DNA of 64,000 bases from Burkholderiales bacterium (GCA_947372465.1 CANBTT010000008.1:1-64000), one strand, 5' to 3'. Shown: positions 40,413 through 52,280, counted from the first letter of the stretch. The notes: a model not told the origin generated them from the letters alone. Made by a program: numbers and translations.

Positions 40413-41240
40413 TTAGTGGGATTGGGCAAGAAGGAAGTCAAGGACTTGAGCGGTGCATGCTTGAACATGGGTCAGATGAATCATGTGGTACTCAGAGGGG
40501 ATGTGTTCAATGCGAATGTTTTTGATGTGCGCTTGAATCAAGGCTTCTTGATCTGCATCGGTGATTTGACCGTTGCTTGGCATGATGGCCAAGGTTGGGC
40601 AGTGGATGAGGGGCAAGAAATCCTTGGCGTTGGCACTGTTGACGAGTTCAGAGTAACGCACCAGCACCTCGGGTTGACCTTTTGCAAACTCGTCGACATA
40701 CCAGTCAATCAACTTGGGATCCGTCTCAGGTGCAAAGCGAGTCATGACGCTCGTCTCGCGGACCCAGTTTTTGATGCCCATTTTTTTCATGGCATCCAGC
40801 CTCGAGCCGTGTCCCATGGCGTAACGCGATTTCATGGCGTCACTGATGTAGACAGGGGTGGCCACCAAGATCAACGCTTTGACAAGCCTTGGGTGCAGGC
40901 TGGCCAGTGCCATGCCCAAAATCCCGCCCATGGACTCGCCGCAGTAATAAACAGGCGCTGAGCCAAGGTGATGGATCAATTGAACCAAGTCATTGACACA
41001 GTCCTGGATCGAGATGTCTTTGGCAGGGTCTTCAATGCGAGACGACTGGCCCACGCCGCGCATGTCGGCGCGAACAATTTTGAAATGTCTGCTGAGCTCT
41101 GGGATCCATCTGTACCAAAATTCGCCACTGCGTCCATTGCCGTGCTGCAAAAGGAGGGTGGGTCGGTCTTGCCAAGGATCGGTGAAATCATCCTCGCGGT
41201 AAAAAATTTCTATGTGTTTGGCAACTTGAAGTCTGGGCAT
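40413..41240 (-). CDS. Alpha/beta hydrolase
   Basis: LLLQHGNGRSGEFWYRWIPELS, YYCGESMGGILGMALASLHP. Confidence 0.92.
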   Translation of the reverse strand: MPRLQVAKHIEIFYREDDFTDPWQDRPTLLLQHGNGRSGEFWYRWIPELSRHFKIVRADMRGVGQSSRIEDPAKDISIQDCVNDLVQLIHHLGSAPVYYCGESMGGILGMALASLHPRLVKALILVATPVYISDAMKSRYAMGHGSRLDAMKKMGIKNWVRETSVMTRFAPETDPKLIDWYVDEFAKGQPEVLVRYSELVNSANAKDFLPLIHCPTLAIMPSNGQITDADQEALIQAHIKNIRIEHIPSEYHMIHLTHVQACTAQVLDFLLAQSH

Positions 41241-41244
41241 GGGG

Positions 41245-42249
41245 TCAATCCAATGTGATTTTAATTTTTTGGCTCAGCTCCAACCACTGTTTTTTGTCGC
41301 GGTTAAAAAAGTCAGCAAATTCTTTTGGCGAGCTGCCAATGGGCGTTGCGCCATCTTTGCTCAAGCGGCTCAAGACCTCAGTGTCTTTCAAGGCTTTGGT
41401 GATTTCTAGAGAAAGCTTGCTCACAATCGCTGCAGGCGTTTTTTGCGGCACAAAGACGCCGTACCAGCCATCGACTTGGTATTTGGGGTAGCCCAGTTCC
41501 TTGATGGTCGGCACATCGGGCAAGACCTTGGAGCGGTGTTCACTGGTCACGGCCAAGACTTTTAATTTCTGTGCTCGAATCAAGGCGCCGCCGGCCAAGA
41601 GATTGTTGAGCATGGCTTGAACTTGTCCGCTGATCAAATCGTTGTTGGCCGGTGCCGCGCCTTTGTAGGGCACGTGGATGAGTTCAATGCCCGTGATGTC
41701 TTCAAGCAACTCCATCCCCAAGTGCGGGCCACTGCCCGTGCCAGAGGAGGCGTAGCTTACCTTTGCGGGGTTTTGCTTGGCGTATTCAATGAATTCTTTG
41801 AAGGTGTGGATGGGCAAATTTTGAGGAACGGTGAAAAGATAGGGGTAAAGGGCCACGAGGCTCACTGGGGCAAAATCTTGATCGGTGTTGTAGGGCAGGC
41901 TTTTATAGATCGCAGGTGCAATGGCGTGCGAGGCAATGGTCAATAAAAGGGTCAAACCGTCAGGGCTTGAATGGGCCACATAATCAGCGCCGATCACACC
42001 ATTGGCGCCAGATTTGTTCTCCACGATCACCGCTTTACCGAGTTGTTGGCTTAATTTGTTCGCCAGAGCTCTGGCAACAGCGTCTGTTCCTCCTGCTGCG
42101 GGGAAGGGCACAATCATCTTGATGGGTTTGCTGGGCCAATCCAAGGCGTCTTGGGCGTGGCTTGTGCTTGTGAGACATGCAAAGTGGATGCAGCTCAGTG
42201 CAAGGCCAAAGAATGTAAGGCGATTGACAATGTTCAGGATGGGCGGCAC
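41245..42249 (-). CDS. Bug/TctC-type substrate-binding protein
   Basis: WPSKPIKMIVPFPAAGGTDAVARALANKLS, ENKSGANGVIGADYVAHSSPDGLTLL, VPYKGAAPANNDLISG. Confidence 0.94.
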   Translation of the reverse strand: MPPILNIVNRLTFFGLALSCIHFACLTSTSHAQDALDWPSKPIKMIVPFPAAGGTDAVARALANKLSQQLGKAVIVENKSGANGVIGADYVAHSSPDGLTLLLTIASHAIAPAIYKSLPYNTDQDFAPVSLVALYPYLFTVPQNLPIHTFKEFIEYAKQNPAKVSYASSGTGSGPHLGMELLEDITGIELIHVPYKGAAPANNDLISGQVQAMLNNLLAGGALIRAQKLKVLAVTSEHRSKVLPDVPTIKELGYPKYQVDGWYGVFVPQKTPAAIVSKLSLEITKALKDTEVLSRLSKDGATPIGSSPKEFADFFNRDKKQWLELSQKIKITLD

Positions 42250-42335
42250 AACAGATTCCTAGCGGGTGGGGTCAAGGCGCTTGGTTCAAAAGAAGTGGCA
42301 CGCCAAAGGTTTAAAAAAAAGAGAGGGGATGCAAC

Positions 42336-43391
42336 TCAAGGTTTGCGCAAGGGGGTTGCACGGAGCTCTTTGCTCAACTCCTGGTGCCACCATTTGGCTT
42401 GTCCTGTTGTGCCGTGGCCGGATGTTTGGTCGCTCGATGCGATCAAGTGTAAGCGCGCATTGTTGAGTTGTTGAAGCGCTGACTCGATGCGGGCGAGCTC
42501 GGGCGGATTTCTCTCATCGTCCTCGGCATTGATGATCAGCACACGGGCCTTGATGTTTTTCAAGAAAGGCTCAGGATCGTAATCGGCAGAAGACTCCCAT
42601 TGGTACAAATTGTCATTGGCATCGGCGGGCGCAGTGTCGTTCAGTTTGGCGTTGACAAACGCGTCTGCTTTTTCTCGAGTGGCACCAATTCTTTGCAAGG
42701 CTTTCGTGCCACCACTCGTGGCGATTGAGAAAAAAGCGGATGCAAACTTTAAGCTTTTGGGCTGCTCCGTGTAGTTGCCGTTGTTCCAAGTCGGGTCGTT
42801 TTTGATCGAGTCAATGATGAGCCTTCTCGTCATCCAATTTCGGCCTGACATGGCACTTGGCGTTGAGGCCAAGGGGACCAAGAGGTCCATGAAATCGGGG
42901 TACTTGATGCCCCACAGCCAAGTTTGCATGCCGCCCATGGAGTTGCCAGCCACAAGTCTCAAATGCTCAATGCCCAAGCCCTCTGTGACGAGCCTGTACT
43001 GCGCAAGCACCATGTCATCGTAGTTGTATTTGGGAAATTGTCGTTTGAGCCCATCTGAGGGTTTGCTGCTTTTTCCAACCCCAATGCTGTCAGGCAAGAC
43101 AATGAAATATTTGCTCGCATCGAGTGCTTGTCCAGGGCCAAAAAGTTCCCCTGCAAATTGATTGTTCAAGAGGGATTTGGCGCTGCCTGCTGTGCCGTGC
43201 AGCATCAAGACAGGCAAACCGCTAGGGTCTCCCACGGTCACGAAACCAAGGGTCAACTCTTTGAACACCTCACCGGTGTGAAATTTAAAGTTTTTGGCAA
43301 CCCAAGTCCGCTCAATGGCTTGGGGGTGGTTTTGTGCTTTCGCACCCAGCACATTCATCATGAGCAACACGCAAAAAATAAACCGAAACAT
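42336..43391 (-). CDS. Exported alpha/beta hydrolase (homoserine O-acetyltransferase/MetX-like fold)
   Basis: Signal peptide MFRFIFCVLLMMNVLGAKAQ, VLMLHGTAGSAKSLL, GNSMGGMQTWLWGIKYPDFMD, INAEDDERNPPE, SGHGT. Confidence 0.85.
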   Translation of the reverse strand: MFRFIFCVLLMMNVLGAKAQNHPQAIERTWVAKNFKFHTGEVFKELTLGFVTVGDPSGLPVLMLHGTAGSAKSLLNNQFAGELFGPGQALDASKYFIVLPDSIGVGKSSKPSDGLKRQFPKYNYDDMVLAQYRLVTEGLGIEHLRLVAGNSMGGMQTWLWGIKYPDFMDLLVPLASTPSAMSGRNWMTRRLIIDSIKNDPTWNNGNYTEQPKSLKFASAFFSIATSGGTKALQRIGATREKADAFVNAKLNDTAPADANDNLYQWESSADYDPEPFLKNIKARVLIINAEDDERNPPELARIESALQQLNNARLHLIASSDQTSGHGTTGQAKWWHQELSKELRATPLRKP

Positions 43392-43490
43392 GGGTCTTTG
43401 GGCTTTTGAGGGCCAAAAAGGTCAACAGAGCTGCTCAGTATATTTTATTTGCAAGCTTTGTGCTAGCGCTTGTGTTCTGTGCCGATGCGC

Positions 43491-43691
43491 TCAAGGCCTT
43501 AGATTGGGCTGTGCAAGGCTTGAGTCTTTGCGATTGGGTTTGATGACGGTTTGTGCAGTGAACTGTTGCATCAAGGGGCAGGGGTCATCGCTAAAGCATT
43601 GGTGCTCATTGATGCACGCGTCAAAGCCGTCTTTGGGCTGCACGTGGACTTGCGCATTGGGGCAATAGGGAAGGGTTTGTTTTTTTTGCAT
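43491..43691 (-). CDS. Small Cys-containing hypothetical protein
   Basis: MQKKQTLPYCPNAQVHVQPKDGFDACINEHQCFSDDPCPLMQQF..., a plausible small ORF with four Cys and a weak GAAAG ribosome-binding site. Confidence 0.45.
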   Translation of the reverse strand: MQKKQTLPYCPNAQVHVQPKDGFDACINEHQCFSDDPCPLMQQFTAQTVIKPNRKDSSLAQPNLRP

Positions 43692-43827
43692 CTTGAACTT
43701 TCAAAGCGGTCTTGCCGGTTCAATTTACTGTGAACAAGCTTTGCGGTCTTTGATAAATATCAAGCAATCAAAACAAACGATCAAGGCCTAGCCCAAGCGC
43801 AAGTGTTTTTTTAAGACTGAGAGCGTC

Positions 43828-45714
43828 TCAACTGCCGGGCGCCCAAGAGTCCTTCAAGCCCGTGATGCGATTAAAGACGGGTGACGTGCTCGTGTGGTCG
43901 ATGCGGTCACTCACAAAGTAGCCGTGACGCTCAAACTGAAAGTGCTGGTTGCCAGGCGCAGCACTCAAACTGGGCTCCACTTTGGCTTGAACAGTTCTGA
44001 GGCTTTCTGGGTTGATGGCAAGGAGGAAGTCTTTGCCGCCCGCATCGGGTTGGGGGTCGGTAAAGAGTCGGTCATAGATGCGCACTTCAGCACTCAGGGC
44101 GTCGATTTGACTTACCCACGTGATCACCCCTTTGACCTTGACGGCATTGGCGCCAGGTGTGCCGCTTTTGGTGTCTGCAATGATTTTTGCCAAGACTTCA
44201 GTCACCTCGCCTTGTTCGTTGGTGACACACCCTTCGCATTCAATCACGTAGCCGTATTTGAGTCGCACTTTGTTGCCGGGGAAAAGCCTAAAAAAGCCCT
44301 TTGGGGGTGTTTGGGCAAAATCGGATTTTTCGATCCACAGGTGGGGGGAGAACAAAAAGTCCCGCTGGCCCCATTCAGGGTGACTTGGATGCATGGGGGC
44401 AGAGACAGGGATGCTGCTCACGCCTTGCATCACCTCTTGCCAGTTGGTCAACGTCAGTTGAAGAGGTTCCAAGACGGCCATGGCTCTGGGCGCTTTGTCC
44501 TCCAAGTCTTCTCGCAGGCAGCCCTCAAGGGTGCTGTAATCAATCCAACTGTCGCTTTTTGTCACCCCAATGCGTTCGACAAAGGCGCGGATGCTCTCGG
44601 GCGTGAAGCCTCGTCTTCGAAGTCCTACAAGGGTGGGCATCCTCGGGTCATCCCAGCCGCTCACATGGCCCTCGTTCACAAGTTGAGCCAATTTTCTTTT
44701 GCTGGTGATCACGTAGCTCAAGTTCAAACGTGCGAATTCATACTGCTTAGGGGCTGGGGCGCTCAATAGACCAAGGCCAATCAGTTTGTCCAATAGCCAA
44801 TCGTAAAAGGGGCGTTGATCTTCAAACTCTAGGGTACAAAAGCTGTGTGTGATCTGTTCAAGTGCATCCTCTATCGGGTGCGCAAAGGTGTACATTGGAT
44901 AGATGCACCAACGCTCTGCGGTTCGGTGATGGTGTGCGCGACGAATGCGGTAAATGGCCGGGTCACGCATGTTCAAATTGGGAGACGCCATGTCAATTTT
45001 TGCTCGGAGCACGGCCGCTCCATCTGCCAACTCTCCATTTTTCATGGCGTCAAAGCGAGCCAAGTTCTCTTGGGGGCTTCGATCGCGAAAGGGGCTGTTG
45101 GTCCCAGGTGTAGAGAAGTCCCCACGGGTTGACCTCATTTCATCAGCACTTTGCTCATCAACATAGGCATGCCCTGACTCAATCAAGGCGACTGCGGCTT
45201 CGTGCATGAATTCGAAATAAGCGCTCGCCTCATACAGATGGGAGACCTTTTGGCCCTTGATCTCTTTGTCCCAATCAAAGCCAAGCCACTTGACCGCATC
45301 CAAAATGGAGTTGACATATTCGGTGTCTTCTTTCTCTGGGTTGGTGTCATCAAAGCGCATGTGACACACCCCATCGTAATCTTGCGCCAGGCCAAAATTG
45401 ATGCAAATGCTTTTTGCATGACCGATGTGCAAGTAGCCGTTGGGCTCAGGTGGAAAACGAGTTCGAATCGCTGCCGTGTCCAAGGGGCCTTGATCTTGGT
45501 GTGATTTAGGGCCTGGAGAGCCAACCCACTTGCGTGTGCTGTACTCGCCTTTGGCCAAATCTTGCTCAATGATTTGGCGTAAAAAGTTGCTGGGCTTTTC
45601 TTGCGTCAAGGCGGGCGCAGCAGGATGCGCGGGCGTGGGTGCTTGGTTTGGAGATGGATCTTTGGCGCTCATGTCTGCGATTTTAGGCGTGTCTTGGTGC
45701 ATTAGTGCGTTCAA
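43828..45714 (-). CDS. glnS: Glutaminyl-tRNA synthetase
   Basis: FPPEPNGYLHIGHAKSICINFGLA, MSKR-like VITSKRKL, catalytic-core layout. True start may be the internal MSAKDPS. Confidence 0.95.
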   Translation of the reverse strand: MNALMHQDTPKIADMSAKDPSPNQAPTPAHPAAPALTQEKPSNFLRQIIEQDLAKGEYSTRKWVGSPGPKSHQDQGPLDTAAIRTRFPPEPNGYLHIGHAKSICINFGLAQDYDGVCHMRFDDTNPEKEDTEYVNSILDAVKWLGFDWDKEIKGQKVSHLYEASAYFEFMHEAAVALIESGHAYVDEQSADEMRSTRGDFSTPGTNSPFRDRSPQENLARFDAMKNGELADGAAVLRAKIDMASPNLNMRDPAIYRIRRAHHHRTAERWCIYPMYTFAHPIEDALEQITHSFCTLEFEDQRPFYDWLLDKLIGLGLLSAPAPKQYEFARLNLSYVITSKRKLAQLVNEGHVSGWDDPRMPTLVGLRRRGFTPESIRAFVERIGVTKSDSWIDYSTLEGCLREDLEDKAPRAMAVLEPLQLTLTNWQEVMQGVSSIPVSAPMHPSHPEWGQRDFLFSPHLWIEKSDFAQTPPKGFFRLFPGNKVRLKYGYVIECEGCVTNEQGEVTEVLAKIIADTKSGTPGANAVKVKGVITWVSQIDALSAEVRIYDRLFTDPQPDAGGKDFLLAINPESLRTVQAKVEPSLSAAPGNQHFQFERHGYFVSDRIDHTSTSPVFNRITGLKDSWAPGS

Positions 45715-45844
45715 GAGGGCGTAAAACTATATTTTTTTGTATTCGTGCACCAAAGCTTGCACTTGCAAAGGATAATTGGCAGGCTTTGTGTGAGAAAAGA
45801 TCAAAGCAACACAAAGACTTTTGAACCAAGGATTGAGCGTGGAC

Positions 45845-46696
45845 ATGGATGTGATGCTGTTGTTAAAAGCGGCGCTGATGGGTGTCGTTGAGGGGTTGAC
45901 TGAGTTTTTACCCATTTCCTCAACGGGACACTTGGTGCTTGTGGGTTCTTTGATTGACTTCCATGACGAACGCGCCAAGGTCTTTGACATCGCCATTCAG
46001 TCGGGCGCTATTTTTGCAGTGGTGCTCGTCTTTTGGACGAAGATTAAAACAACGGTGAAGGCGCTCCCCAGATCAAGAACCGCTCAGCGCTTGACCATCA
46101 ATGTGTGCATCGCCTTTTTGCCTGCGGTCATCATGGGGCTGCTTTTTGGTCACTGGATCAAAGCGCATTTGTTCACGCCTTGGGTCGTTGCCAGCACCTT
46201 CATCGTTGGGGGTCTTGTCATTTTGTGGGTCGAAGGCTTGGGTCGCCCCAAAGCGTTGGATGAGCACCCCAATGACCGTGTTCGCGTGCTGAATGTGGAA
46301 TCCATGTCGGGTCAAGATGCGTTGAAGGTTGGACTGGTCCAGTGTTTGGCCATGTTGCCGGGTACGTCCAGATCGGGCGCCACAATCATTGGAGGCATGC
46401 TCTTGGGTTTGAGCCGGCAAGTGGCCACCGAATTTTCTTTCTTTTTGGCCATCCCCACGCTTCTCGGTGCAGGTGCCTACAGCCTTTACAAGGAAAGGGC
46501 TTTGTTGAGTTGGCACGATGCGCCGCTCTTTTTGGTGGGATTGATCGTCTCCTTTTTAAGTGCCTGGCTGTGTGTGAGGTGGTTGCTCAAATTCATCTCA
46601 ACGCACAACTTTCTCGTGTTCGCTTATTACCGCATTGCTTTTGGTGTTTTGATTTTGATCACCGCCCACTACGAGTGGGTTCTGTGGAGTCATTGA
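45845..46696 (+). CDS. uppP: Undecaprenyl-diphosphatase
   Basis: [61 protein letters not shown]. Confidence 0.96.
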   Translation: MDVMLLLKAALMGVVEGLTEFLPISSTGHLVLVGSLIDFHDERAKVFDIAIQSGAIFAVVLVFWTKIKTTVKALPRSRTAQRLTINVCIAFLPAVIMGLLFGHWIKAHLFTPWVVASTFIVGGLVILWVEGLGRPKALDEHPNDRVRVLNVESMSGQDALKVGLVQCLAMLPGTSRSGATIIGGMLLGLSRQVATEFSFFLAIPTLLGAGAYSLYKERALLSWHDAPLFLVGLIVSFLSAWLCVRWLLKFISTHNFLVFAYYRIAFGVLILITAHYEWVLWSH

Positions 46697-46746
46697 GCGC
46701 ACACCTGCATCGCTCTGAGTGGGGGCTGCAAGCAGATGGCTGGAGC

Positions 46747-49377
46747 TTACAGCAATTTTTTTAAAGCATACAAGGCGTCAAGGGCCTCTTTGGGCGAGAG
46801 TTGATCGGGGTCAATCTCCTTGAGTCGGCTCTCAAGGGCCGTGGTGCTAAGAGAGGCGTCCACTTCGGGAACATTGAACAAATCAATCTGCGCTTCTTGC
46901 AAATGGGCTTGTGCTTCAAGGGCGCCCAACACTTGTCTTGCATGGTTCAACACAGCTTGGGGGATGCCGGCCAATTTGGCCACTTGAATGCCGTAGCTTT
47001 GACTGGCTGGGCCGGGTTCAATTTCGTGCAAGAAAACAATGTTCGAGCCCGTCTCGCTGGCCCCCAAATGGATGTTGATTGATTGCAAGTGGTGATTGGG
47101 GAACTCAGTCAACTCAAAATAATGGGTTGCAAACAAGGTAAAGGATTGGCACTTGTTGTGCAGTTGAGTGGCTATGGCAGAGGCGAGTGAGAGGCCGTCA
47201 AAGGTGGAAGTGCCTCGCCCTATTTCATCCATCAAGACCAAACTGTGGGCGCTTGCGTTGTGCAAAATAAACGCCGCCTCGGTCATCTCCATCATAAAAG
47301 TCGACTGTGCATTGGCCAAATCATCGGCGGCTCCAATGCGGGTGTAAATGGCATCAATGGGGCCAATGGCACAAAACTGGGCGGGCACATGGCTCCCCAT
47401 GCAGGCCAAGAGGACGATCAATGCGACTTGTCGCATGTAAGTGGACTTTCCCCCCATATTGGGTCCTGTGATGATGTGCAGGCGCTGCTTGCCACTCATG
47501 GCGGTGTTGTTGGCAATGAAGGCCTTGTTGGAGACCTCTTGCAGGCGGGCTTCAACCACCGGGTGTCGACCTTTCGTGATCTCAATGCAGGGGTGGCTCA
47601 CAAAGGTGGGGGCGCACCAGCCCAAGGTCTGGGCGCGTTCACAAAGGGTCAACAGGCAGTCCAACTGAGCCAAGGCCTTGGCCATTGCGGCAAGCAGGGG
47701 AACAGTTTCTTGAAGGCTGTCTAAAAGTTGCTCATAGAGCCATTTTTCTCGAGCCAAACCTCTTTCTTGAGCAGACAAAGCTTTGTCTTCAAATTCCTTG
47801 AGCTCTGGGGTGATAAAACGTTCCGCATTTTTGAGCGTTTGTCGTCTTCTGTAATTGTCAGGAATGCGGTCCAGTTGACCTTGCGTGACTTCAATAAAGA
47901 AGCCATGCACTTTGTTGAACTGGACCCTCAAGTTGGGGATGCCTGTGCGAGCGCGCTCTTTGGTCTCAAGGTCCAAAAGAAAGGCGTCGCAATTGTTCTG
48001 TATGTCCCTCAATTCATCAAGAGGGGCATCAAAGCCGTCAGCGATCACGCCGCCATCGCGCACCAGGGCCGATGGCTCTGGCGCAATGGCGCGTGCGATC
48101 AAAGCCGGCCAAGCCGGATCGATCACGAGTTCTGCACCGAGGTGCGACAACAAGGGTGCGGGTGTGAGCTCAAGCAGTTGCTCGCGAAGCACCTGCGCTT
48201 TTTGAAGTGAGCGGGTCAAGGCGATGAGCTCACGGGGTTTGACTTGTCTGAGTGCAATGCGTGCGCTGATGCGCTGAACATCGGCCATGCCTTTGAAGTG
48301 AGCGCGCAGTTGGATGTAATGGGCTTGGCTGTTGCCTTGCATCATGATGTCAATGGCTTGCAGGCGCTGACGGGGGGTGTCCCTGGATCTGCTGAGCTCC
48401 AGCATCCATCGCTTGAGCTCTCTGGATCCCATCGAGCTTTGACAGGTGTCCAGCAAAGAGAACAAGGTGGGCGCATCCTCGCCTTTGAGCGTTTGGGTGA
48501 GCTCCAAATTTCTGCGTGTGCTGGGGGGCAAATCTATCAAATCGTCCTTCAAGATCACTTGTAGAGATTTGATGTGAGGCAGGCTTTGACCTTGCGTGTG
48601 CTCTGCATAACTGAGCAATGCGCTGGCCGCGGCATGTGCAGCACTCAAGTGTTGGGCATGCCAGGCTTCAAGAGATTGGGTTTGGAGTTGTTCTTGGAGT
48701 TTTCTGACCCCCAGATCGGCTTCAAATTGCCACTGCGTTCGCTGCGTCAGGACATGGGGGCCCATGAGTTTTGCTCTCAATGCGTCGGGCAAGGATTGGG
48801 AGCAAATCACCTCACTTGGGGAGATGCGGTTGATCCATTCGCTCAGGTCTGAACTGGGGCATTGCGTCAGATAAATTTCGTTTTGCGTCAGACTCATCCA
48901 AGCCAGGCCACAGCCTTGTTCAGAGGCGGCCCGCTCACTGGCGAAGACGCTCAATAAATAGGACTCGGTTTTGTCGGCCAAGAGCTCGGTGTCCGTTAAG
49001 GTGCCGGGTGTCAGGACGCGAACGACCTTTCTCTCAACCGGTCCTTTGCCTGTGATCTCTCCAACTTGCTCGCAAATGGCGACCGATTCACCGCGTTTGA
49101 GAAGTTTTGCCAGGTAACCTTCTGCCGAATGAAAAGGCACGCCCGCCATGGCGATCGGTTGGCCCGCACTTTGACCGCGGTGCGTTAAGGTGATGCCCAG
49201 CAAGTCGCTGGCTTTGTGAGCGTCTTCATGGAACAATTCATAAAAGTCCCCCATCCTGTAGAACACCAAGGTCTCTGGGTATTGCGCCTTGATCGCTTTG
49301 TATTGCTGCATCATGGGCGTATCCGTCTCGCCCTTTTGCGGGACCTCTTTGGTCGTTTTGCTGCTGTCCTCTTTCAT
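46747..49377 (-). CDS. mutS: DNA mismatch repair protein MutS
   Basis: [53 protein letters not shown]. Confidence 0.98.
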   Translation of the reverse strand: MKEDSSKTTKEVPQKGETDTPMMQQYKAIKAQYPETLVFYRMGDFYELFHEDAHKASDLLGITLTHRGQSAGQPIAMAGVPFHSAEGYLAKLLKRGESVAICEQVGEITGKGPVERKVVRVLTPGTLTDTELLADKTESYLLSVFASERAASEQGCGLAWMSLTQNEIYLTQCPSSDLSEWINRISPSEVICSQSLPDALRAKLMGPHVLTQRTQWQFEADLGVRKLQEQLQTQSLEAWHAQHLSAAHAAASALLSYAEHTQGQSLPHIKSLQVILKDDLIDLPPSTRRNLELTQTLKGEDAPTLFSLLDTCQSSMGSRELKRWMLELSRSRDTPRQRLQAIDIMMQGNSQAHYIQLRAHFKGMADVQRISARIALRQVKPRELIALTRSLQKAQVLREQLLELTPAPLLSHLGAELVIDPAWPALIARAIAPEPSALVRDGGVIADGFDAPLDELRDIQNNCDAFLLDLETKERARTGIPNLRVQFNKVHGFFIEVTQGQLDRIPDNYRRRQTLKNAERFITPELKEFEDKALSAQERGLAREKWLYEQLLDSLQETVPLLAAMAKALAQLDCLLTLCERAQTLGWCAPTFVSHPCIEITKGRHPVVEARLQEVSNKAFIANNTAMSGKQRLHIITGPNMGGKSTYMRQVALIVLLACMGSHVPAQFCAIGPIDAIYTRIGAADDLANAQSTFMMEMTEAAFILHNASAHSLVLMDEIGRGTSTFDGLSLASAIATQLHNKCQSFTLFATHYFELTEFPNHHLQSINIHLGASETGSNIVFLHEIEPGPASQSYGIQVAKLAGIPQAVLNHARQVLGALEAQAHLQEAQIDLFNVPEVDASLSTTALESRLKEIDPDQLSPKEALDALYALKKLL

Positions 49378-49423
49378 GCGAGTGGTGGGGGTGTGGTGCA
49401 GGATGCGCGAAGCTTAAAGGGTG

Positions 49424-49467
49424 AAAAAAAAGCCAAGAGAAGGCCCACTGGCCCTCTTAGTGGCCTT
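49424..49467 (-). terminator. Rho-independent terminator after suhB
   Basis: On the minus strand: AAGGCCACT-aagagggcc-AGTGGGCCTT, then CTCTTGGCTTTTTTTT. Overlaps the suhB 3' end. Confidence 0.55.
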
Positions 49468-50401
49468 GCGAAGAACGCAATCTTTTAAGTGCCAAGGAGG
49501 TGGGTGAGGTGGGCGCCTTGAGCGTGAAGGTGCCGCTTGGAGCGGCTTTTTCCTCGCTATGGGCCTCCTCGGTGTTTGCGGCGCTCATGTTGAATTTGGA
49601 ATAAGGCTTCAAAATAGGGACCATTTGCGCGTAAATTTTGGGACTTGCGGCCATGACCTCTTGAGCATCTAGAAAAGGGGCTTCACCGCTGTAGTTGCCA
49701 ATGAGCCCGCCAGCTTCGGTGACCAACAAGGAGCCCGCAGCAATGTCCCAGGGCGCCAGGCCCGTTTCAAAAAAACCATCGGTGTAACCCGCAGCAAGAT
49801 AAGCCAAATCAAGTGCTGCAGAACCAGGGCGTCTGAGGGCGGCTGTTTTGGGGATGATGTCTTTTAAGAGGTTCAAGTACGCGTTCAAGTCATCGTCAGC
49901 GCGAAAGGGAAAGCCTGTGCTCAGCATGCAATCTTTGAGCTGTGTGCGCTTACTGACTCGCATGCGACGGTCGTTGATAAAGGCGCCGCGCCCCTTGGTG
50001 GCGGTGAACAAGTCGTTTCGAGTGGGGTCATAAATGACGGCTTGCTCAATTTTGCCCCTGACTTGAAGGGCAATGCTCACGCAATAAACGGGAAATCCGT
50101 GAATGAAGTTGGTGGTGCCATCCAAGGGGTCAATGATCCAGATGTGGTCTGCGGTGGGTGAGCCGTGGGTCGTGCCCGACTCCTCTGCCAAGATGCCGTG
50201 ATCGGGATATGCGCCAAGGAGCGTCTCGATGATGAGTTGTTCGCTTTCGTGGTCAATTTCAGTCACGAAGTCATTGATTTTTTTCTCGGAGATGCGAACA
50301 GACTCGACGTCCAAAGCGGCTCGATTGATCACGGACCCTGCGGCTCTCGCTGCTTTGATGGCCACATTGAGCATGGGGTGGAGGGAATTGGAGGGCATCA
50401 T
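49457..50401 (-). CDS. suhB: Inositol-1-monophosphatase family protein
   Basis: [54 protein letters not shown]. Confidence 0.95.
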   Translation of the reverse strand: MMPSNSLHPMLNVAIKAARAAGSVINRAALDVESVRISEKKINDFVTEIDHESEQLIIETLLGAYPDHGILAEESGTTHGSPTADHIWIIDPLDGTTNFIHGFPVYCVSIALQVRGKIEQAVIYDPTRNDLFTATKGRGAFINDRRMRVSKRTQLKDCMLSTGFPFRADDDLNAYLNLLKDIIPKTAALRRPGSAALDLAYLAAGYTDGFFETGLAPWDIAAGSLLVTEAGGLIGNYSGEAPFLDAQEVMAASPKIYAQMVPILKPYSKFNMSAANTEEAHSEEKAAPSGTFTLKAPTSPTSLALKRLRSSQGH

Positions 50402-50697
50402 AAAAGAACAATCGTGGGTTTCAAAGGGGCGGTATTGCGAGTGGGGTGTCTCAATGCAAATCCGGTGTGCTTGTAAAAGAAAGTCACCCTGGACCAGGAA
50501 AAGAGCCTTGATAAATCTTTAAAATAGCGCTTGGACCAAAGCCTGGGTGCAAATGTCTGCCATTGGCTCTTGAGCACATGAGCGGTTTTTTGCCATTTAA
50601 AGATCACTGGTCGTATTTTAAGTCATCATTGGGGGAACTTCTCCTTTTTTAACGCCTCTTCAAGGCTTTGCCTGTCCTTGCCTCAATTTAAGCCTTC

Positions 50698-51465
50698 ATG
50701 AAAACGCGTTTTATATTAATTCAGACCAGCCACGCTGGCAATGTGGGTGGTGTTGCGAGAGCCATGAAAGTCATGGGTTTTGATGATTTGGTCTTGGTCA
50801 ACCCACGTTTTGACAATGTGCTCAGGCGCGAGGAGACCAAACAACGCGCAAGTGGCGCACACGATGTGTTGGAGTCGGCACGCGTGGTCTCAAGCCTAGA
50901 GGAGGCGCTTGACGGGATAACGCATTTGTGTGCCACTGCCATGACCCCGAGAGATTTTGGCCCCCCTACGCGATTTCCCAGAGAGCATTTTCAAGATCTG
51001 TTGGCGCCCGGGGGGGAGACACCCACAGGCATTGCATTTCTATTTGGCTCAGAGCGCTTTGGCATGCTCAATGAGGATGTGTATCGCTGTGATGTGGCAT
51101 TGAGCATCCCCACCAACCCCCATTTTGGGTCCTTGAATTTGGCCAGTGCGGCGCAGGTGCTGGCTTACGAATGGCGTTTGGCGCTTGGCGGGTTCTCGCC
51201 AAGCCCACCCGCCGCCTATGCCTCTTTTGAGCCTTTCTCTGAGGTGCGTTCCTTGGCCGATGCCAAAGAGATCGCCGGTCTCGTGTCGCATTGGCAAGAC
51301 TCGCTTGTGAAAATTGGTTTTCTTGACCCATTGGCACCCAAGAAGCTCATGCCACGCTTGCAGCAAATATTTAACCGTGCACATCTCTCGACTGAAGAAG
51401 TCCACATTCTCAGAGGTGTTGCTAAACAAATGGTCCCCAAAGAACCGTTAAAAAGAATAGACTAG
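50698..51465 (+). CDS. trmJ: tRNA (cytidine/uridine-2'-O-)-methyltransferase TrmJ-like (SpoU family)
   Basis: [78 protein letters not shown]. Confidence 0.94.
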   Translation: MKTRFILIQTSHAGNVGGVARAMKVMGFDDLVLVNPRFDNVLRREETKQRASGAHDVLESARVVSSLEEALDGITHLCATAMTPRDFGPPTRFPREHFQDLLAPGGETPTGIAFLFGSERFGMLNEDVYRCDVALSIPTNPHFGSLNLASAAQVLAYEWRLALGGFSPSPPAAYASFEPFSEVRSLADAKEIAGLVSHWQDSLVKIGFLDPLAPKKLMPRLQQIFNRAHLSTEEVHILRGVAKQMVPKEPLKRID

Positions 51466-51472
51466 AAGTGCC

Positions 51473-52264
51473 ATGTTTAAAACAATAAAAGATGATATTG
51501 AATGCATTTTTGAGCGCGATCCTGCGGCCAAGAGCCGCTTTGAGGTGCTCACTTGCTACCCAGGCTTGCACGCTTTGATCTTGCACCGCGCAGCGCATGC
51601 CCTTTGGGGCATGGGATTGTGGTGGCTGGGTCGCTTCATTGCGCATGTGAGTCGTTTTTTAACGGGCATTGAGATCCACCCGGCGGCCAAAATTGGTCAC
51701 CGTGTATTCTTTGACCATGCCATGGGCGTGGTGGTGGGGGAGACTGCCGAAATTGGGGATGGTTGTACCATTTACCAAGGCGTAACGCTTGGGGGAACAA
51801 GTTTGTACAAAGGTGCAAAACGCCACCCCACACTGGGTCGAGATGTGGTGGTGGGTGCGGGTGCGAAAGTGCTGGGTGGGTTTGACGTGGGCGACGGCGC
51901 TCGCATTGGGAGCAATGCGGTGGTGACCAAGCCTGTGCCCAAGGGTGCCACGGCCATCGGAAACCCAGCGCGCATCATTGAGTCTCAAGCCAAAGGGCCT
52001 GAGCGTCATGACAATGTTCAGGCCTCAGCGGGTGAGCGTTCCTTGGCAGAGGCAAGTCGGGTCACGGCCTTGGCTTCGGCAGAGAACTTAAGTGCGCAAA
52101 ATCAACAAGAGCAGTCGGCTTTTTCTGCTTATGGCATCACCCAGGCAGATGATCCCGTGGCCCAGTCCATCAAGGAACTGAGCGACCGCGCTTTGGAGCA
52201 AGACCGTCTCATCCAAGCCCTGCAAACTCAGTTGGCATCTCTTCAAAGACAGGCCAACCGCTGA
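51473..52264 (+). CDS. cysE: Serine O-acetyltransferase
   Basis: [44 protein letters not shown] left-handed beta-helix repeats. Confidence 0.95.
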   Translation: MFKTIKDDIECIFERDPAAKSRFEVLTCYPGLHALILHRAAHALWGMGLWWLGRFIAHVSRFLTGIEIHPAAKIGHRVFFDHAMGVVVGETAEIGDGCTIYQGVTLGGTSLYKGAKRHPTLGRDVVVGAGAKVLGGFDVGDGARIGSNAVVTKPVPKGATAIGNPARIIESQAKGPERHDNVQASAGERSLAEASRVTALASAENLSAQNQQEQSAFSAYGITQADDPVAQSIKELSDRALEQDRLIQALQTQLASLQRQANR

Positions 52265-52280
52265 GCGCATTGTCAGGCGT

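Noticed and set aside
43894-44769. 291-aa plus-strand ORF opposite glnS
   Set aside because: Antisense to glnS, no motif, no ribosome-binding site reason to prefer it.
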